A stretch of 42,545 nt of DNA from Azospirillum oleiclasticum (lineage in GTDB: Bacteria; Pseudomonadota; Alphaproteobacteria; Azospirillales; Azospirillaceae). The notes below the pieces were generated by a model. It worked only from the letters and a program-made list of their open reading frames with translations, made no database searches and was not told the DNA's origin. How positions within the stretch are numbered: position 1 is the stretch's first letter; each line of letters begins with the position of its first letter. Shown in pieces: positions 7,490-14,909 of this stretch. The translations under genes were made by a program, and so were the position numbers. The stretch lies in NCBI RefSeq assembly GCF_013423485.1, contig NZ_JABFFR010000062.1:1-42545 (forward strand). The letters are read 5' to 3'.

Positions 7490-8943
7490 GCCTGTTCCGG
7501 AGCCGCAAGCCGACCCCCGCCCGCCGCGGCCGGGGCAACCTGAAGGCCGCGCTGGAGGCCTATTCCCAGGGCGATTTCCCCACCGCCTTCTCCCATTTCC
7601 TGCCGCTCGCCGAGGCCGGCAACGCCGAGGCGCAGTACCATCTGGGCATGATGTACGGCTCCGGTCTGGGCGTCATGCGCGACTCCGGCGATGCCGCCGC
7701 CTGGCTGCGCCGCGCCGCCGAGCAGGACCATGCGGAGGCGCTGTTCCAGTACGGGCTGCTGCTCGCCAGCGGGGCCGCGGCCCCCAACGACAACGACCCC
7801 GCCGTGCGCTGGCACAAGCGCGCGGCGTCGCGCAACCCGGCCGCCGCACAGGCCAACCTGGAGCTGCTGCACCCCAACGGGCTGGGCGTGGCGCAGGACC
7901 AGGCGGAGGCCGTCCGCTGGTACCGCCGGGCGGCCGATCTGGGACACGCGCCCTCGCAGACCAACCTCGGCATGATGCATGTGATCGGCCAGGGTGTGCC
8001 GCGCGACGCGGCGGAGGGGCTGCGCTGGCTGACCGCCGCCGCCGGGCAGGACAACGCCGCCGCCCAGTTCCACATCGGCAGCCTGTACGCCACCGGCGAG
8101 GGGGTGGAGCGCGACCCGGCCGCGGCGCTGGACTGGTACCGCAAGGCGGCCGACCAGGGCCACGTCATCGCCCAGCTCAACCTCGGCCTGATGTACGCCA
8201 ACGGCCAGGGGGTGGAGCGCAGCTACGAGGAGGCGGCCCGCTGGTACGCCGCCGCCGCCGAGCAGGGCAACGCCGCCGCCCAGGTCAATCTGGGGCTGCT
8301 CTACGCCAACGGCCAGGGCGTGCCGCGCGACTACAGCAAGGTGATCGAGTGGTTCCGCAAGGCGGCGGAGCAGGGCAACACCTCGGCGCAGTTCAATCTG
8401 GGCTTCATCTTCGCCAACGGCGTCGCCGGCCGGCAGGACTTCGCCGAATCGGTGATCTGGTACCGCAAGGCGGCGACGCTGGGCAACGTGGCGGCGCAGG
8501 TCAACCTCGGCCTCATGTACGTCAACAGCCAGGGCGTCATGCAGGATTTCGAGGAGGCCGCCACCTGGTTCCGCAAGGCGGCCGAGCGCGGCAACGCCAC
8601 CGCCCAGGTCAATCTCGGCCTGCTCCACGCCAACGGCCACGGCCTGCCGCAGAGCCACGCCGAGGCGGCCCGCTGGTTCCAGCAGGCGGCGGCGCAGGGC
8701 AACAGCACGGCGCAGGTGCATCTGGGCCAGATGTACGCCGACGGACGCGGCGTGCCGCAGGACACCACCCAGGCGTACATGCTGCTCAGCCAGGCGGCCT
8801 CCGCCCTGCCGCCGGGCGAGGAGCTGAACCGCGTCACCGCCAGCCTGAACGCCATCGCCGGCACCCTGTCGTCGGAGGATCTGCAGCGCGCGACCGAGCT
8901 GGCGCGCGGCCTGCGTGAACCCGTGCCGTCGGCCGGCGCATGA
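7486..8943 (+). CDS. Sel1-like repeat protein, 11 tandem 36-aa repeats
   Basis: After about 40 residues, this 485-aa protein is made of 11 consecutive 36-residue Sel1 (SLR/TPR-like) repeats with the consensus AQxNLGLMYANGQGVxxDxx followed by a WYRKAAEQGNA half. It has no signal peptide (MSLFRSRKPTPARRGRG is a basic start), so it is probably cytoplasmic. SLR solenoids scaffold protein complexes. The ATG overlaps the hlyD-like stop and its own stop overlaps the following TPR-glycosyltransferase start, each by 4 nt, so it is made in step with the secretion apparatus. A plausible job is to gather transferases at the exporter, but nothing in the sequence proves that. Repeat 8 (FANGVAGRQDF) is the most diverged internal unit. 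Confidence 0.9.
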   Translation: MSLFRSRKPTPARRGRGNLKAALEAYSQGDFPTAFSHFLPLAEAGNAEAQYHLGMMYGSGLGVMRDSGDAAAWLRRAAEQDHAEALFQYGLLLASGAAAPNDNDPAVRWHKRAASRNPAAAQANLELLHPNGLGVAQDQAEAVRWYRRAADLGHAPSQTNLGMMHVIGQGVPRDAAEGLRWLTAAAGQDNAAAQFHIGSLYATGEGVERDPAAALDWYRKAADQGHVIAQLNLGLMYANGQGVERSYEEAARWYAAAAEQGNAAAQVNLGLLYANGQGVPRDYSKVIEWFRKAAEQGNTSAQFNLGFIFANGVAGRQDFAESVIWYRKAATLGNVAAQVNLGLMYVNSQGVMQDFEEAATWFRKAAERGNATAQVNLGLLHANGHGLPQSHAEAARWFQQAAAQGNSTAQVHLGQMYADGRGVPQDTTQAYMLLSQAASALPPGEELNRVTASLNAIAGTLSSEDLQRATELARGLREPVPSAGA

Positions 8944-10280
8944 CCGGCATCGACATCCCCACGGTGGAGCGGCTGATCGCCGCCAACCCGCAGGATGGCG
9001 GCGCCTGGAGCGCGCTCGGCGTGCTGCTGCGCCGCGCCGGCCGGTCGGAGGCCGCCGCCGCCTGCCAGTTCCGGGCGCTGGAGCACGCCCCCACCCAGGC
9101 CGGCATCTGGTCCAACCTGGGCAATGTGCTGACCGAGCTGGGCCGGCACGACCGGGCGGTGGCGGCGCACGCCCGCGCGTCGGCACTGGCTCCGGGCGAG
9201 CCGACCATGCTGTTCAACCAGGCGATCGGCTGCCGCAAGTCGGCGGACTTCGCCGGCGCGCTGCGGGCGCTGGACCGGCTGCTGCGGATGGCCCCGGACC
9301 ATGTGACCGGGGAGTGGGAACGCGCCCTCACCCTGCTCCAGACCGGCGACTACGCCCGCGGGCTGCCGGCCTACGAGGTGCGCCGGCGGATCCCCAGCTA
9401 CCGCAACCGGCCGGTGCCCGGCACCCCCTGGGACGGCCGCCCGCTGGCGGGGCGCACGCTGTTCCTGTCCACCGAGCAGGGCTTCGGCGACGCCCTGCTG
9501 GCCGCCCGCTTCGTGCCGCTCCTGCGCCGGCTGGCGGACGGGCCGGGCAGTGGTGGATCGGGGGGTGGGCGCATCGTGATGGAATGCCACGCCGAGCAGC
9601 GCCGGCTGCTGTCCGAGCTGCCGGTGGACGGCACCATCCCCGCCGGCGCGCCCTTCCCCGCCTATGACGCGCACGCCTCGCTGATGAGCCTGCCCTGGCT
9701 GCTCGGCGCCACCACGGCCAGCCTGCCGCCGCCGGTCCCCATCCATGTGCCGGACGCCTCGCGCGAGAAGGCGCTGCGGCTGGTCGGGCCGCCGGACGGG
9801 CGCCGCAAGGTCGGCATCGTGTGGTCGGGCCGCGTCACCTTCGCCGACAACGCGCGCCGCGCCACCACCCTGGACCGCTTCCTGCGCTTCGCCGGGGTGC
9901 CCGGGGTGCGGCTGTTCAGCCTGCAGAAGGGGCCGCCGGAAGCCCAGCTCGCCGAGCTCGGCACCAGCGCCCTGGTGACGCCGCTGGGGCCGCATTTCGA
10001 CGATTTCGCCGACACCGCCGCGGTGCTGGAGCGGCTGGACCTGATCGTCATGACCGACAGCTCGGTCGCCCATCTCGCCGGCTCGCTGGGCCGGCCGGTC
10101 TGGAACCTGGTGCAGTACGTGCCCTACTGGATCTACGGAACCGAGGCGGACGGGGAGCATACGCCCTGGTACCCCTCCATGCGGCTGTTCCGCCAGGGAC
10201 GCGACGAGGACTGGGACCCGGTCTTCGCCCGCGTCGAGCGCGAGCTCGCCCGTTTCGCCGCCACCGGAAAAGCCTCATGA
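8940..10280 (+). CDS. TPR-glycosyltransferase, GT9/heptosyltransferase-like
   Basis: The 446-aa protein has three or four TPRs in the first 150 residues (for example HAPTQAGIWSNLGNVLTELG) and a C-terminal domain like those of TPR-fused heptosyltransferase relatives. The marks are KVGIVWSGRVTFADNARR at about residue 288, VMTDSSVAHLAGSLGRPVWN at about 370 and a terminal TPWYPSMRLFRQ motif. GT9 enzymes use ADP-heptose. In this sub-family the sugar is not known, but a heptose would fit with gmhA nearby. It is cytoplasmic, with no membrane segment. Its ATG overlaps the Sel1 stop and its stop overlaps the next ATG, both by 4 nt, as fourth gene of the secretion operon. Confidence 0.8.
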   Translation: MTGIDIPTVERLIAANPQDGGAWSALGVLLRRAGRSEAAAACQFRALEHAPTQAGIWSNLGNVLTELGRHDRAVAAHARASALAPGEPTMLFNQAIGCRKSADFAGALRALDRLLRMAPDHVTGEWERALTLLQTGDYARGLPAYEVRRRIPSYRNRPVPGTPWDGRPLAGRTLFLSTEQGFGDALLAARFVPLLRRLADGPGSGGSGGGRIVMECHAEQRRLLSELPVDGTIPAGAPFPAYDAHASLMSLPWLLGATTASLPPPVPIHVPDASREKALRLVGPPDGRRKVGIVWSGRVTFADNARRATTLDRFLRFAGVPGVRLFSLQKGPPEAQLAELGTSALVTPLGPHFDDFADTAAVLERLDLIVMTDSSVAHLAGSLGRPVWNLVQYVPYWIYGTEADGEHTPWYPSMRLFRQGRDEDWDPVFARVERELARFAATGKAS

Positions 10281-11188
10281 CCAAGGTCGCCTTCGTCTTC
10301 TCCTGCAACGACCGCTATTTCCCGCTGGCCAAGGGGCTGGTGCTGTCGCTGGCCGACCATGGCTGGCCGGACGCCGACACCTCGCTGACGCTGATCGACA
10401 TCGGCTGCACCGACGCCGACCGCGCCTGGTGCGCGGAGCACCGGGTGAACGTCGTCCGCTTCGACTACCGCGACCACTACCGCTTCCCGGCCGACGCCCA
10501 GATCAAGCCGCATTACGGCTCGTTGCTGTGCCGGCCGCTGATCCCGAAGCTGGTTCCGGGCCACGAGCTGTACGTCCACATCGATTCCGACATCTGGGTG
10601 CAGGAACGCTCCTTCCTCCAGGACTACATCGACATCGGGCTGCGCCTCCCCGACCGCACGGTGATCACGCCCTGCCTCGACTACAGCTACCAGTCGGAGT
10701 TCAAGAAGACCTTCGAGCATCTGCAGGCGATCCGGCGCGGCTACCTGAACCTCTACGGGCCGGAGATCGCCAACAGCTACTTCGTCCGGCCGCTGCTGAG
10801 CTGCGGGCTGTTCGCCATGCACCGCGACAGCCCGATCTGGGAGATGTGGTACCCGCAGCTGGTCGCCGCCTTCGGCCGCAACTTCGACATTCCCGGCGAC
10901 AAGCCGGCGTCCGAGCAGCTGGCGCTCAACTACCTGCTCTACCAGACCGAGTCCTTCATCCCGCTGAGCGCCGGCCACAACTACCAGGGCCATGGCGGCT
11001 TCATCCTGCGCGCCCAGTCCAGCGGCAAGGTGGTGGTGGGCTACCCGCCCTACGAGACGGTGGGGATCATCCACCTGACCTGCGCCGAGATCAACATGGC
11101 CACCTACCACCGGTACGCCCTGCTCTACGACATGGGCCGCTACCTGACGGCGGAGGACCGCCGCATCCTCGGCATCACGGCGGGGTGA
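10277..11188 (+). CDS. GT8-like nucleotide-sugar glycosyltransferase
   Basis: The 303-aa product starts at an ATG overlapping the previous stop. It has an alpha/beta nucleotide-sugar fold start (KVAFVFSCNDRYFPLAKGLV) and a DxD-type metal motif in HIDSDIWVQ near residue 102. Later stretches FVRPLLSCGLFAMHRDSP and SEQLALNYLLYQTESFIPL resemble the acceptor side of GT8 or related retaining GT-A enzymes. The donor is unknown. It is last of the five-gene operon with the type I exporter; the next gene begins 86 bp downstream after a promoter-like region. The assignment rests on fold-level motifs, so family placement is moderate. Confidence 0.65.
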   Translation: MTKVAFVFSCNDRYFPLAKGLVLSLADHGWPDADTSLTLIDIGCTDADRAWCAEHRVNVVRFDYRDHYRFPADAQIKPHYGSLLCRPLIPKLVPGHELYVHIDSDIWVQERSFLQDYIDIGLRLPDRTVITPCLDYSYQSEFKKTFEHLQAIRRGYLNLYGPEIANSYFVRPLLSCGLFAMHRDSPIWEMWYPQLVAAFGRNFDIPGDKPASEQLALNYLLYQTESFIPLSAGHNYQGHGGFILRAQSSGKVVVGYPPYETVGIIHLTCAEINMATYHRYALLYDMGRYLTAEDRRILGITAG

Positions 11189-11219
11189 GGCACGGACACG
11201 GAGTCGCGGCGGTTTTCCC

Positions 11220-11247
11220 TGGCCAAAATACGTCAATGACGTAGAAT
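11220..11247 (+). promoter_or_regulatory. Predicted brnT promoter with overlapping operator palindrome
   Basis: TGGCCA (11220-11225) and TAGAAT (11242-11247) are 16 bp apart and fit a sigma-70-type pair (4/6 and 5/6 matches). Between and overlapping them lies TACGTCA-A-TGACGTA (11229-11243), a perfect 7-bp inverted repeat. Toxin-antitoxin operons are typically autorepressed through such an operator, so its placement over the promoter spacer is meaningful. The GTG start is 27 bp downstream of the -10. Confidence 0.55.
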
Positions 11248-11274
11248 CCGCCAGGTCGCACCGGGAAACCCTGC

Positions 11275-11643
11275 GTGACCGGATTAGAATTCGATCCTGC
11301 CAAGAACGCCGTGAATCTGCGCAAACATGGCGTTCCCCCGGCCCTCGGCGTGGATGCCCTGGCCGATCCAAATCTGATCGAACGGGAGGACCGCTCGATG
11401 GATTGCGGGGAGGTCCGCTGCACCGCCCTCGGCATGGTCGCCGGCACGGTCCATGTCGTCGTCTTCACCAAGCGGGCGGATCGGATCCGGTTCATCTCGG
11501 TCCGTCCGGCCGACCGCCACGAAACCGACCATTATACCGGCAAGCCAATGACTTGGCTTGCCGTATTGCGTTCAAACGCCACGCAGGCTTTCCGCGCCCA
11601 TGTGGGCGCGCCGCCGCGGTCGCGGCGGCCGGCGAGCGCTTGA
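11275..11643 (+). CDS. brnT: BrnT-family (DUF497) ribonuclease toxin with extended C-terminus
   Basis: Residues 1-90 match BrnT: FDPAKNAVNLRKHGV at the start, DPNLIEREDRSMDCGEVR in the middle, then VHVVVFTKRADRIRFISVRP and ADRHETDHY. BrnT is a RelE-fold mRNA interferase of type II toxin-antitoxin systems. It starts with GTG at 11275 (GGGAAA upstream). BrnT proteins usually stop soon after the RPA-R-E-Y segment. Here about 33 further residues are encoded by palindromic DNA (11538-11668), suggesting that a repeat element landed at the 3' end and supplied a new stop. Whether the toxin stays active is unknown. The partner gene 76 nt downstream is an HTH protein, not an obvious BrnA. Confidence 0.8.
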   Translation: MTGLEFDPAKNAVNLRKHGVPPALGVDALADPNLIEREDRSMDCGEVRCTALGMVAGTVHVVVFTKRADRIRFISVRPADRHETDHYTGKPMTWLAVLRSNATQAFRAHVGAPPRSRRPASA

Positions 11644-11668
11644 AGAGGTCCGTTCGAGCGCTCGCCGG
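11538..11668. repeat. Four consecutive perfect palindromes at the brnT 3' end
   Basis: Stem A is 11538-11548/11553-11563 (11 bp, loop TGAC). Stem B is 11593-11600/11603-11610 (8 bp, loop TG). Stem C is 11610-11618/11621-11629 (9 bp, loop GT). Stem D is 11629-11640/11657-11668 (12 bp, 16-nt loop containing the brnT stop). All are perfect. A fifth palindrome CATCCGGATG follows at 11674-11683. The density suggests a palindromic mobile or REP-like element rather than a terminator, since the downstream HTH gene should be in the same operon. Confidence 0.7.
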
Positions 11669-11719
11669 TATTACATCCGGATGCGGGGGTGATCCCCTTT
11701 CCCCCAGGGAGTTCCCGGC

Positions 11720-11989
11720 ATGATCGACGCTTCCGATCCCGACAACCCGCCGCTCACCGACACCGATCTGGCCGCCATGGCACGCCCACCGCTGGCGCGG
11801 CGGGTGCGGCGCAGGCTCGGGATGAACCAGCAGGCCTTCGCCGACCGCTACGGCATTCCCCTGCGCACCCTCCAGGAATGGGAACAGGGACGGCGCGAGC
11901 CCGACGCCACCGCGACGAGCTACCTGACCGCGATCGGCCATGACCCCGAAGGGGTGGCCCGCGCGCTCGCCGCAGGGCGGGCCGCCTGA
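11720..11989 (+). CDS. XRE-type helix-turn-helix protein, probable antitoxin of the BrnT toxin
   Basis: The 89-aa protein has a cro/C1-type HTH over about residues 30-75: RRLGMNQQAFADRYGIPLRT followed by LQEWEQGRREPD, the classic recognition helix and following turn. The N-terminal 28 residues (PDNPPLTDTDLAAMARPP) are acidic and probably disordered, as in toxin-neutralising tails. A GGGAG ribosome site precedes the ATG at 11720. BrnT toxins are known to pair with BrnA and also with unrelated antitoxin families including HTH ones, so antitoxin is the best reading. It would also repress the operon through the palindrome at 11229-11243. It is followed directly by a strong hairpin. Confidence 0.75.
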   Translation: MIDASDPDNPPLTDTDLAAMARPPLARRVRRRLGMNQQAFADRYGIPLRTLQEWEQGRREPDATATSYLTAIGHDPEGVARALAAGRAA

Positions 11990-12011
11990 CGGGCGGGCAT
12001 CATCCCGCCCG
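11990..12011. terminator. Bidirectional hairpin between convergent genes
   Basis: A perfect 8-bp all-GC stem CGGGCGGG/CCCGCCCG (11990-11997 and 12004-12011) with loop CATCAT starts directly after the HTH stop and lies 17 bp from the stop of the convergent methyltransferase gene. Only a short CTTT follows on the plus strand. Confidence 0.6.
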
Positions 12012-12028
12012 CTTTCCCGACACCCGCC

Positions 12029-12739
12029 TTACTCCGCCACCTTGATCAGGAACGCCACGCGGGACAGCACCGTGCGGTGGATGCGGGCGGGCAGGCGGTG
12101 GCGGCTGAGATAGTCGTGCACGGCCAGCGAGCAGCCGTCCCAGTCGTCGTAATCGTCGATGATGATGGCGCCGCCGGGGCTGACCAGGGGGTAGAGCGCC
12201 TCCAGGCAGGTCATGGTGCTCTCGTACCAGTCGCCGTCCAGCCGCAGCACCGAGATGGGGCCGCCGGCATAATGACCGACCGTGTCCTGGAACCAGCCGC
12301 GGTGGATGTGGATGCGCTCCGGCGCCACGCCCTGGGCGTGGACCAGGGCGGCGAAGCCCTCGTAGTCGGCCGAGCAGTTGTTGAAGTGGCCGGGGGCGTC
12401 CGGGTCCTTCTGGTAATCGACGGCGGCGGTGCCGTCCTTCTCGGCGTCGGCGGGGGGCAGCCCCTCGAAGCTGTCGAAGAAGTGGAACCGGCGGTCCGGC
12501 GCGTTGCCCGCGGCCTCCGACACCGCCATCAGCCCGCAGGCCATGCCGCCGCGCCAGGTCCCGCACTCCACGAAGTCGCCCGGCACGCCGCGGCCGACAT
12601 GGTCGGCCAGCATGATGTTCTCGATGTAGCGGTTGCCGGGAATCATCGTGCGGCTTTGGAATCTGTTATAGATTTCCACATAGGCTCGCGGAACCTGCAG
12701 GTTCACCGGCTGGAAGGAAAAGCTCCGGTCGACGGGCAT
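12029..12739 (-). CDS. TylF/MycF-family O-methyltransferase
   Basis: The 236-aa protein has the TylF (macrocin O-methyltransferase) hallmarks: the SAM loop FVECGTWRGGMACGLMAV near residue 57, FHFFDSFEGLPP, the metal/catalytic stretch VLRLDGDWYESTMTCLEAL near residue 143, and PGGAIIIDDYDDWDGC. The family is Mg-dependent and methylates sugar hydroxyls, in macrolides or in surface glycans. Here the glycan context points to a deoxysugar or LPS residue. The ATG at 12739 (MPVDRSFSFQPVN) is divergent from the epimerase gene across 126 bp. The gene stands alone on this strand, and its 3' end meets the toxin-antitoxin terminator. A more distant methyltransferase of the same broad type lies at 16222-16941. 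Confidence 0.85.
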   Translation of the reverse strand: MPVDRSFSFQPVNLQVPRAYVEIYNRFQSRTMIPGNRYIENIMLADHVGRGVPGDFVECGTWRGGMACGLMAVSEAAGNAPDRRFHFFDSFEGLPPADAEKDGTAAVDYQKDPDAPGHFNNCSADYEGFAALVHAQGVAPERIHIHRGWFQDTVGHYAGGPISVLRLDGDWYESTMTCLEALYPLVSPGGAIIIDDYDDWDGCSLAVHDYLSRHRLPARIHRTVLSRVAFLIKVAE

Positions 12740-12784
12740 TGGACGTCCTCGAATGGGAATGGCGGTGCAGGGTCGCGAAGGCGT

Positions 12785-12795
12785 GCATAGTATGC
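12785..12795. promoter_or_regulatory. Palindrome in divergent intergenic region
   Basis: GCATA-G-TATGC (12785-12795) is a perfect inverted repeat and the only AT-containing patch in the 126 bp between the divergent TylF-like and epimerase genes. It may be an operator or part of a -10 region for either gene. No confident -35 partner was found. Confidence 0.3.
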
Positions 12796-12865
12796 TTCAC
12801 CGGCGATTTCCACAGACGAAATGCGGCCGTCGGGCCGGCGGTCACAGCGAGGTTCCCCCATTCAC

Positions 12866-13837
12866 ATGACGACACGCATCCTGGTCCTGGGCGCCGGCGG
12901 TTTCATCGGGACGCATCTGTGCGCGGCGCTGGCCGCGGAGGGCTGGGACACCATCGGTTTCGGCCGCGGCGAGCGGCCGGCGGAGCTGGCCGGCGTTCCG
13001 GGTGTTTCCTGGATCCGCGGCGACCTTGGCGACCGCGCGCTGCTGCGCCGGGCGCTGGAGGGCTGCCGGGTGGCGGTGCATCTGGTGGGCTCCACCGCCC
13101 CGGCCGGTGCCGGCACCGATCCGGTGACCGAGCTGCAGGCGGATCTGGCCGGCGGCGTCGGGCTGCTGGAGGCGGTGCGCGAGGCCGGGGTCGGGCGGGT
13201 GGTCTTCGCGTCGTCCGGCGGCACGGTCTACGGCCTGACCGGCGACGGCCCGGTGCCGGAGACGGCGCCGACCGAACCGCTCTGCTCCTACGGCATCGTC
13301 AAGCTGGCCTTCGAGAAGTATCTGGCGCTGCACCGCCACCTGCACGGGCTGGACTACCGGGTGCTGCGCATCGCCAACGTGTTCGGCGAGCGCCAGCGGG
13401 TGCGCCGCCAGCAGGGGGTGATCGCCGCCTTCATGACCGCCGCGGTCGAGGGCCGGCCGCTGGAGGTGTGGGGCGACGGCTCGGTGGTGCGCGACTACGT
13501 CTACATCGGCGACGTGGTGGACGCGCTGGTGCGGGCCGCCCGGCTGCCGGTCGTGGCGCACCGGGTGGTCAACATCGGCAGCGGCGCCGGCCGCTCCCTG
13601 ACCGAGGTGATCGACGGCATCACCCGTCTGCGGCGCACCCATGGCGCCCGCCCACCGGAGGTGGTGCACCGGCCGGGTCGGCGTGTCGATGTGCCGCGCA
13701 TCGTGCTCGACATCGCCCGCGCCCGCGAGGCGCTGGGCTGGGAACCGGCCACCCCCTGGGAGGAGGCCCTGACCCGCACCCACCGCTGGTACGCGGCGGA
13801 AGCGGCGGAGGTCGGCGTCCTGGCGGCGGCCGGCTGA
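12866..13837 (+). CDS. NAD-dependent epimerase/dehydratase (extended SDR, GalE-like)
   Basis: The 323-aa product begins MTTRILVLGAGGFIGTHL with the GxxGxxG dinucleotide loop at about residues 9-15. It continues with the SDR Ser/Tyr-Lys active site (VFASSGGTVYG and YGIVK near residue 150) and a C-terminal half resembling UDP-sugar 4-epimerases (LEVWGDGSVVRDYVYIGDVV). It would interconvert or dehydrate a nucleotide sugar for the surrounding glycosyltransferases. Length is normal for extended SDRs. The start at 12866 was preferred to an in-frame upstream codon because the Rossmann fold starts directly there. Exact substrate (UDP-GlcNAc, UDP-Glc, GDP-sugar) cannot be read from these motifs. The gene is divergent from the TylF-like gene. 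Confidence 0.85.
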   Translation: MTTRILVLGAGGFIGTHLCAALAAEGWDTIGFGRGERPAELAGVPGVSWIRGDLGDRALLRRALEGCRVAVHLVGSTAPAGAGTDPVTELQADLAGGVGLLEAVREAGVGRVVFASSGGTVYGLTGDGPVPETAPTEPLCSYGIVKLAFEKYLALHRHLHGLDYRVLRIANVFGERQRVRRQQGVIAAFMTAAVEGRPLEVWGDGSVVRDYVYIGDVVDALVRAARLPVVAHRVVNIGSGAGRSLTEVIDGITRLRRTHGARPPEVVHRPGRRVDVPRIVLDIARAREALGWEPATPWEEALTRTHRWYAAEAAEVGVLAAAG

Positions 13838-13888
13838 CGGGAGCGGTGACGGGGGGCGGCACGAGACCCTACCCTTGACGCTGGACGC

Positions 13889-13932
13889 CCGCGGCGGCGG
13901 CCCTTAAGAAGGGCGCACCGCACCCGCCGCGG
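13889..13932. other. Nested stem-loop in the gap before the 14114 methyltransferase
   Basis: An outer perfect 9-bp stem (CCGCGGCGG 13889-13897 with CCGCCGCGG 13924-13932) encloses an inner 6-bp hairpin (GCCCTT/AAGGGC, 13900-13914). It lies 51 bp past the epimerase stop. It may terminate that gene or structure the leader of the next. The rest of the 276-bp gap holds a 12-bp direct duplication (CTGGCCATCAAC, 14001-14024) and no convincing gene. Confidence 0.45.
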
Positions 13933-14113
13933 TGCCTCGTTTGGACCGCCGTCCGGTGCAGACCTTCCGCCTGAACATCATCGGGGACCCGGGCTTCGAC
14001 CTGGCCATCAACCTGGCCATCAACCTGGACGACCAGACCCGGCGTGATGTCATCGGGCACGGTCACCACGCCTTCCCGCACGCACGCCCCGCTGACCAAC
14101 CCGGATCGACCGC

Positions 14114-14905
14114 ATGAGCGACACCCCCTACGATCCCACCTTCTACGCCGTCCAGGCCGACGGCTCCCAGCGCTCGGCGCAACGCATCGTGCCGGTGGTG
14201 CAGGAGTGGGTCGATGTCCGCTCGGTGCTCGACGTGGGCTGCGGCGTCGGCACCTTCCTGTCGGTCTTCGCCGCGCGGGGGGTGACCGACATCCAGGGGG
14301 TGGACGGCGACTATGTGCCGCGCGACCGGCTGCGCATCGACCCCGCCCGCTTCCGCCCGCATGACCTCGCCGTGCCGCTCGACCTCGGCCGCCGCTTCGA
14401 TCTGGTGATGTCGCTGGAGGTGGCCGAGCATCTGCCGGACGGGGCCGCCGACCGCTTCGTGGAGAGCCTGTGCCGGCACGGGCACACGGTGCTGTTCTCC
14501 GCCGCGGTGCCGCGCCAGGGCGGCACCCACCACGTCAACGAGCGCTGGCCCAGCTACTGGATCCCTAAATTCGCCGCCCGCGGCTACGAGGTGTTCGACG
14601 TGATCCGCCCCGCCGTCTGGGAGGACGACACGGTGGAATACTGGTACCGCCAGAACTGCCTGCTGTTCGCCGACGCCGAGGGGCAGGCGGCCAGCCCGCG
14701 GCTGGCGGCGGCGCGGGGCGAGGGGCTGGTGCCCGGCGCCCCGGACGTGGTGCACCCCGCCCTGTTCCTGTCCAAGACCGCGGAAGAGGCGGCGGTGGCG
14801 CAGGCGCGCACCATCCTGGAGACCTTCCTGCGGCTGAGCCGGGAGGGCGGGCGCTACAGCTTCGATCCCAACCCCGACGGCAGCGTCACCATCCGCCGGG
14901 TCTGA
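14114..14905 (+). CDS. Class I SAM-dependent methyltransferase
   Basis: This 263-aa protein shows motif I SVLDVGCGVGTFLSVFAARG at about residue 36, motif II around IQGVDGDYV, and the post-motif FDLVMSLEVAEHLPDGAADR typical of Methyltransf_11/23 enzymes. A YWIPKFAARGYEVFDVIRP stretch follows, as in glycan- or polyketide-associated methyltransferases. No membrane segment is present. It lies 4 nt before the WavE-like gene, so the two are coupled and it probably modifies the same glycan. The acceptor is unknown. The start at 14114 gives a normal N-terminus (MSDTPYDPTFYAVQ). Confidence 0.85.
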   Translation: MSDTPYDPTFYAVQADGSQRSAQRIVPVVQEWVDVRSVLDVGCGVGTFLSVFAARGVTDIQGVDGDYVPRDRLRIDPARFRPHDLAVPLDLGRRFDLVMSLEVAEHLPDGAADRFVESLCRHGHTVLFSAAVPRQGGTHHVNERWPSYWIPKFAARGYEVFDVIRPAVWEDDTVEYWYRQNCLLFADAEGQAASPRLAAARGEGLVPGAPDVVHPALFLSKTAEEAAVAQARTILETFLRLSREGGRYSFDPNPDGSVTIRRV

Positions 14906-14909
14906 CCCG

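Noticed and set aside
13932..14117. 61-codon frame overlapping the methyltransferase start by ATGA
   Set aside because: It begins inside a hairpin arm, lacks a ribosome site and its internal LAIN-LAIN repeat comes from a simple 12-bp duplication. No recognisable protein features.
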